64,000 nt of DNA from contig JAGQDJ010000260.1 of the NCBI GenBank assembly GCA_022885665.1, positions 1,302,001 through 1,366,000 on the forward strand, given 5' to 3'. The DNA comes from Triops longicaudatus. Its lineage: Eukaryota; Arthropoda; Branchiopoda; Notostraca; Triopsidae. Below the pieces are notes generated by a model. That model saw only the letters and a program-made list of their open reading frames with translations. It searched no databases and was not told the origin of the DNA. The translations under genes were made by a program, and so were the position numbers. Of this stretch, positions 61,001 through 64,000 are shown piece after piece; position 1 is the first letter of the stretch; every line of letters begins with the position of its first letter.

Positions 61001-63192
61001 GAAGGCTTTAGCATGTCTTTTGCAGCTCAAGCCATGTCACTACGCTGTACCAACGCTCAACGTATGCAAGTAAGCAAGCTTCCATAGATAATGGCCATTT
61101 CTGGTTGACTATGTTTGGTTTGGATTGTTGGTTTAAAAGACGACGGTTGACTATATTACACATTTCGCAGAGAGGACTGTTTGCTCCTACTTGAAAGTTG
61201 CCTAGTGACGCCGCAACCCGCCACGCAAGCGCTGTGCGAAATTTTAGCGCCGAATAGCCGCTCGCAAAACACATGCTTCGAACTAACGCAGTTTGTTCAT
61301 TCAAGAGCACCTGAAGCCAGTGCGGAAATAATAGTGCCGTGTCATGGTAAAACGTGCAACACTTCAGAAGTGTGTGTCCTGAGCGACAATACTCCGATAT
61401 GCGTACAAGGTATTCCAGTTACTATTAGATCATTGGGTAATTACGTGCATATTGGATTCTGTTTGTGTTTTCTCTATTGTGCGTTAAGAAATTAGCAAAT
61501 AATTAGTAAACCATCAAAGTAAATAACGTGCCTATAACCTGATGTAAAACGTGACTTCATCAGAGAAATACTTTTTGAAATTCCCTATTTAAAAAGTGCA
61601 TACTTCTCTTTTTATTTATTTTTTACTCCTTTGATTATCGAATATAATAGTAGTGATTATTTTCTAATTCTATCCCATATTTTGATTAATAATAATACAA
61701 CTGGAATTTTTACAGGCTGTAAACTGGGTCAGTTGTCGTCTGTTATTGTGCCACATTCCACGTGGGTAAGAGTTCCAACCGTGCTCGTGCCCGGAAAAAG
61801 TTGCTCTGTTTGCTTGTGTGACAAGACTGGCCAAATCACTAACTGCAAAAGCGCTCCTTGTGTAAATACGCAGTTGTCTTGCTGGATCGGCAACGACAAA
61901 TTGGGTAAGCAATCCGTTTTGTTTCTTGCACGTTCAGCCAATAAGTACGTGTTTAAAGATCACGGAAAGACCATGCAAGTGGGTTGCAATGAAGCAATTT
62001 GTTTTGCTGGAGAACTCATATTTACGAAGAAAACGTGTCAGAAGCGGAAAGATTTGTTAGAAACAGAAATACCGCCGTGCAATTGCCCATTGAACCGGTC
62101 TCCTGTATGCTCGGTGCAGGGAAAATATTTCCGAAATGCATGTCTGGCAAGGTAGCTATAGACACTTCTGTGGTAATGGTTCTAATGTACTCTGTCATTG
62201 TTAAAAAAGGTGTTATGGATTGCTGGATACTGAATACAGCATAGGACCATGCTGGAATCAAACTAAAAGAAGTGGGCACACGTTGTTATGCCATAATGAC
62301 CAGTGTCTCAGTAAATCTTCGAAACAAATTCGCCGTCCAGCATATTGTCGTAAGTACATAATAAACACCTCTCTTTTTGCAATAAGCTGTGAAACAGTAG
62401 AAAAGCGTTTTTCTCACGGAATTTTGTTAAAATCGTTACATATTAATTGGTTGGGTACAATAGCATTTCTAAATAATTACTATGTGCTGCTTTTAGAACG
62501 CAGTTTTTTTTTAACAATAACTCAGGGATAAATGTAGATGTGAATTTTTATTTACAGGAAAACATCAGTGCGTATCGAATGATATTGTTTGTGGCGTGGA
62601 TGGGGACTCTTATGCCCTTTGCGTCGCCTTGGAACTCAACATTCCTGTTGATTATAGAGGCTATTGCGAAAACCCTTATCGCGAGTGTCCAAATATTCAG
62701 AATTGCCCGCATGTAATTCAGCACGATAGTCACTGCGCACGCTGCGGTGGCGGATTCCGTATTCTTTATAGCCAGCGGCAATTGGATGAGTTGGCTCAAA
62801 TTTTTGAAGACCACAAACCATTTCTGTTGACATCTATAAGAGATAGCTTGCAAAAGCATGTCCAAATCTCTTCGTGTCACGTAATGCTCTATACAACAGT
62901 TAACGGAGAACTAATAGCCTTATTCGAACATCGAGGTCCGAATCCTACAACAACGCAAATCTTGGCTTGTGTAGCAGAAAGTGAAAAACTTGCAAAAAGT
63001 GTGAACAGTAGAAATCCTTGGCTAACTGCAGATTTGAGCTTAAGTGCTTTCGTGCGTGCTGATATCATCTTACCAGTAGGGAGACAAAATGCAGCTTACG
63101 GTCCAGAAACATCGTTTGGACTTAAAATTTTTAGCTTCGTACTTTGTATTAGCGCGTCTCAAACATACGCTCTTAGCGTGTTCGGAGTGTAG
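58080..63192 (+). CDS. RECK: RECK, GPI-anchored Cys-rich protein with Kazal motifs
   Basis: Extracellular GPI-anchored protein that restrains metalloproteases and acts as Wnt7 co-receptor in vertebrates. Twelve exons (58080-58262, 58572-58673, 59049-59249, 59596-59791, 59843-59970, 60039-60168, 60244-60483, 60745-61069, 61171-61409, 61716-62151, 62210-62349, 62558-63192) join in phase to 984 residues; vertebrate RECK is about 971. A signal peptide (CGAWFLLSLVVSV) precedes repeated CC-containing modules (ACCDKN, LCCEKAESLQC, DCCSNAKTPDC, QCCDLNPKC, QCCEKANSSSC). The frizzled-like middle includes LSFCHNFNGRPDLLFRSCNA. Kazal-like modules follow (CNCPLNRSPVCSVQGKYFRNACLAR; CGVDGDSYALC). The end is a hydrophobic GPI-signal-like tail (IFSFVLCISASQTYALSVF). 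The donor of exon 4 is ambiguous; 59791 is the choice that keeps the next CC module in frame. Confidence 0.94.
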
Positions 63193-63240
63193 TCCTAAGC
63201 CAGGCAACAATTGTCAAAGAAAACAAGTGTAACTTTTACA

Positions 63241-63246
63241 AATAAA
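63241..63246 (+). terminator. RECK polyadenylation signal
   Basis: AATAAA 49 bases after the RECK stop codon. Confidence 0.6.
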
Positions 63247-64000
63247 TATGTGATATATTTTTGCTGTACTGTAAGCAAAGAATCGTCAGAATATAAGTGC
63301 ATGTCGTTCGTACGAAAGAAACAACAACTTTAATAATAGTTGTTAAGAACACTCCAGTGTCTAAATCAAGCTATAATTCACGTGGAAATTACTCCGAACG
63401 CCAACACCAAGGGTTTCAGATGGGCCAAAAACACCCCTGAGTCTATGGTCCGCAACCATTACGTGATGTCTATTGGCGCAAGGGTCAGACTGCGCCCAAA
63501 ACAAGTACTGAACTTCCGTGAATGCCAGCCTTCAGGTACTAAACAACAGCATGCCTCAGACTATGTCCAAGTCAAGCGACAAAATATCCCAAATCGCCAC
63601 CCTAGGCATTATGGGGAAATTCTGGGTTGGCCCTCCTTCTTTATTCAGGCTTACGACTGGCAGCAATATCTAACGTACGTCTGAGTTACTGGCGGAGTCA
63701 TCAACCAGGCTTCACAGACATCTTCCCACTGTGAGGAAAGAAGCCTGACTGACTCACTGCTCACTTTGCCCGCCTTTAACAACCTGTCGCTGAAGCTTGT
63801 ACCCAATTCTGACTTGCCCGTTCAATGTTGTAGTACCTACCGCTAGGTGACAGGTATAGTGCGTAGCTGGTTTGAATCGGATACATAGCAGTAGAATTAA
63901 ATTTGATGAACATGGTGCATAGGTAAAAAAAATGCCTAATAAGTGGACAGCAGTTGAGTGTTCGACTGGGTATGTGCAACAGATGATATTTGTCAACTTC
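63247..64000. other. Right end of the window, no gene recognised
   Basis: A 114-codon plus-strand frame at 63340-63684 has no recognisable family features and unusual composition compared with neighbouring genes. It may be part of a repeat or a chance frame. Confidence 0.4.

Noticed and set aside
63340..63684. 114-codon frame at the right end
   Set aside because: No recognised motifs and no splice or promoter context; cannot be supported.
1..64000. tRNA, rRNA, CRISPR, bacterial or viral genes
   Set aside because: Looked for tRNA T-arm motifs, repeat-spacer arrays and unspliced foreign frames; found none.

Overview
The window is nuclear DNA of an animal. It holds spliced protein-coding genes with short introns (often 50-100 bp), AT-rich intergenic sequence, and conserved metazoan families such as SHP2, CREB, RECK, BAMBI, LANCL, RCC2 and YKT6. 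An astacin fused to a type-2 chitin-binding domain and a class C GPCR resembling the insect mangetout/DmXR receptor point to an arthropod. BAMBI and RECK are present and the SHP2 catalytic domain has no corkscrew-style insert, so a fly is unlikely. A crustacean, chelicerate or other arthropod fits, but I cannot name the species. I saw no tRNA, rRNA, CRISPR array or bacterial gene.

Layout, left to right: YKT6 SNARE (+, 2.1-2.8 kb); astacin metalloprotease with chitin-binding tail (-, 3.3-4.9 kb, N-terminus unresolved); an unrecognised three-exon single-pass membrane protein (+, 6.3-6.9 kb); a GTSE1-like, KEN-box and SxIP-bearing protein (+, 7.6-9.6 kb); a pogo/Tigger-type non-autonomous transposon (11.9-12.6 kb); a receptor-like protein with a TGF-beta/BMP-receptor ectodomain and membrane segment but no kinase (+, 13.3-13.9 kb); a 5.4-kb gap; the pseudoreceptor BAMBI (+, 19.3-23.3 kb); SHP2/corkscrew (+, 25.0-28.8 kb); RCC2 (-, 29.9-31.8 kb) head-to-head with a LanC-like glutathione-binding protein (+, 32.6-34.6 kb); CREB (+, 36.3-38.7 kb) with CRE sites upstream and in an intron; a pericentrin-like PACT-domain protein (+, 39.9-48.7 kb); a possible small secreted peptide (-, 49.9-50.0 kb); a mangetout-like class C receptor (+, 52.4-57.6 kb); and RECK (+, 58.1-63.2 kb).

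This is an ordinary eukaryotic neighbourhood, not an operon, but several neighbours are signalling components. Two kinase-less TGF-beta-superfamily receptor-like genes sit on the same strand about 5.4 kb apart, which suggests a locus for damping BMP/activin signalling. The class C receptor keeps residues that hold the amino-acid backbone of the ligand but has lost those that hold the glutamate side-chain carboxylate. CREB has a cluster of its own recognition sites, consistent with autoregulation. For the multi-exon genes I derived the splice junctions by reading GT/AG (or GC/AG) signals and checking that the reading phase is kept across each junction. Where this fails or is ambiguous, the entry says so.
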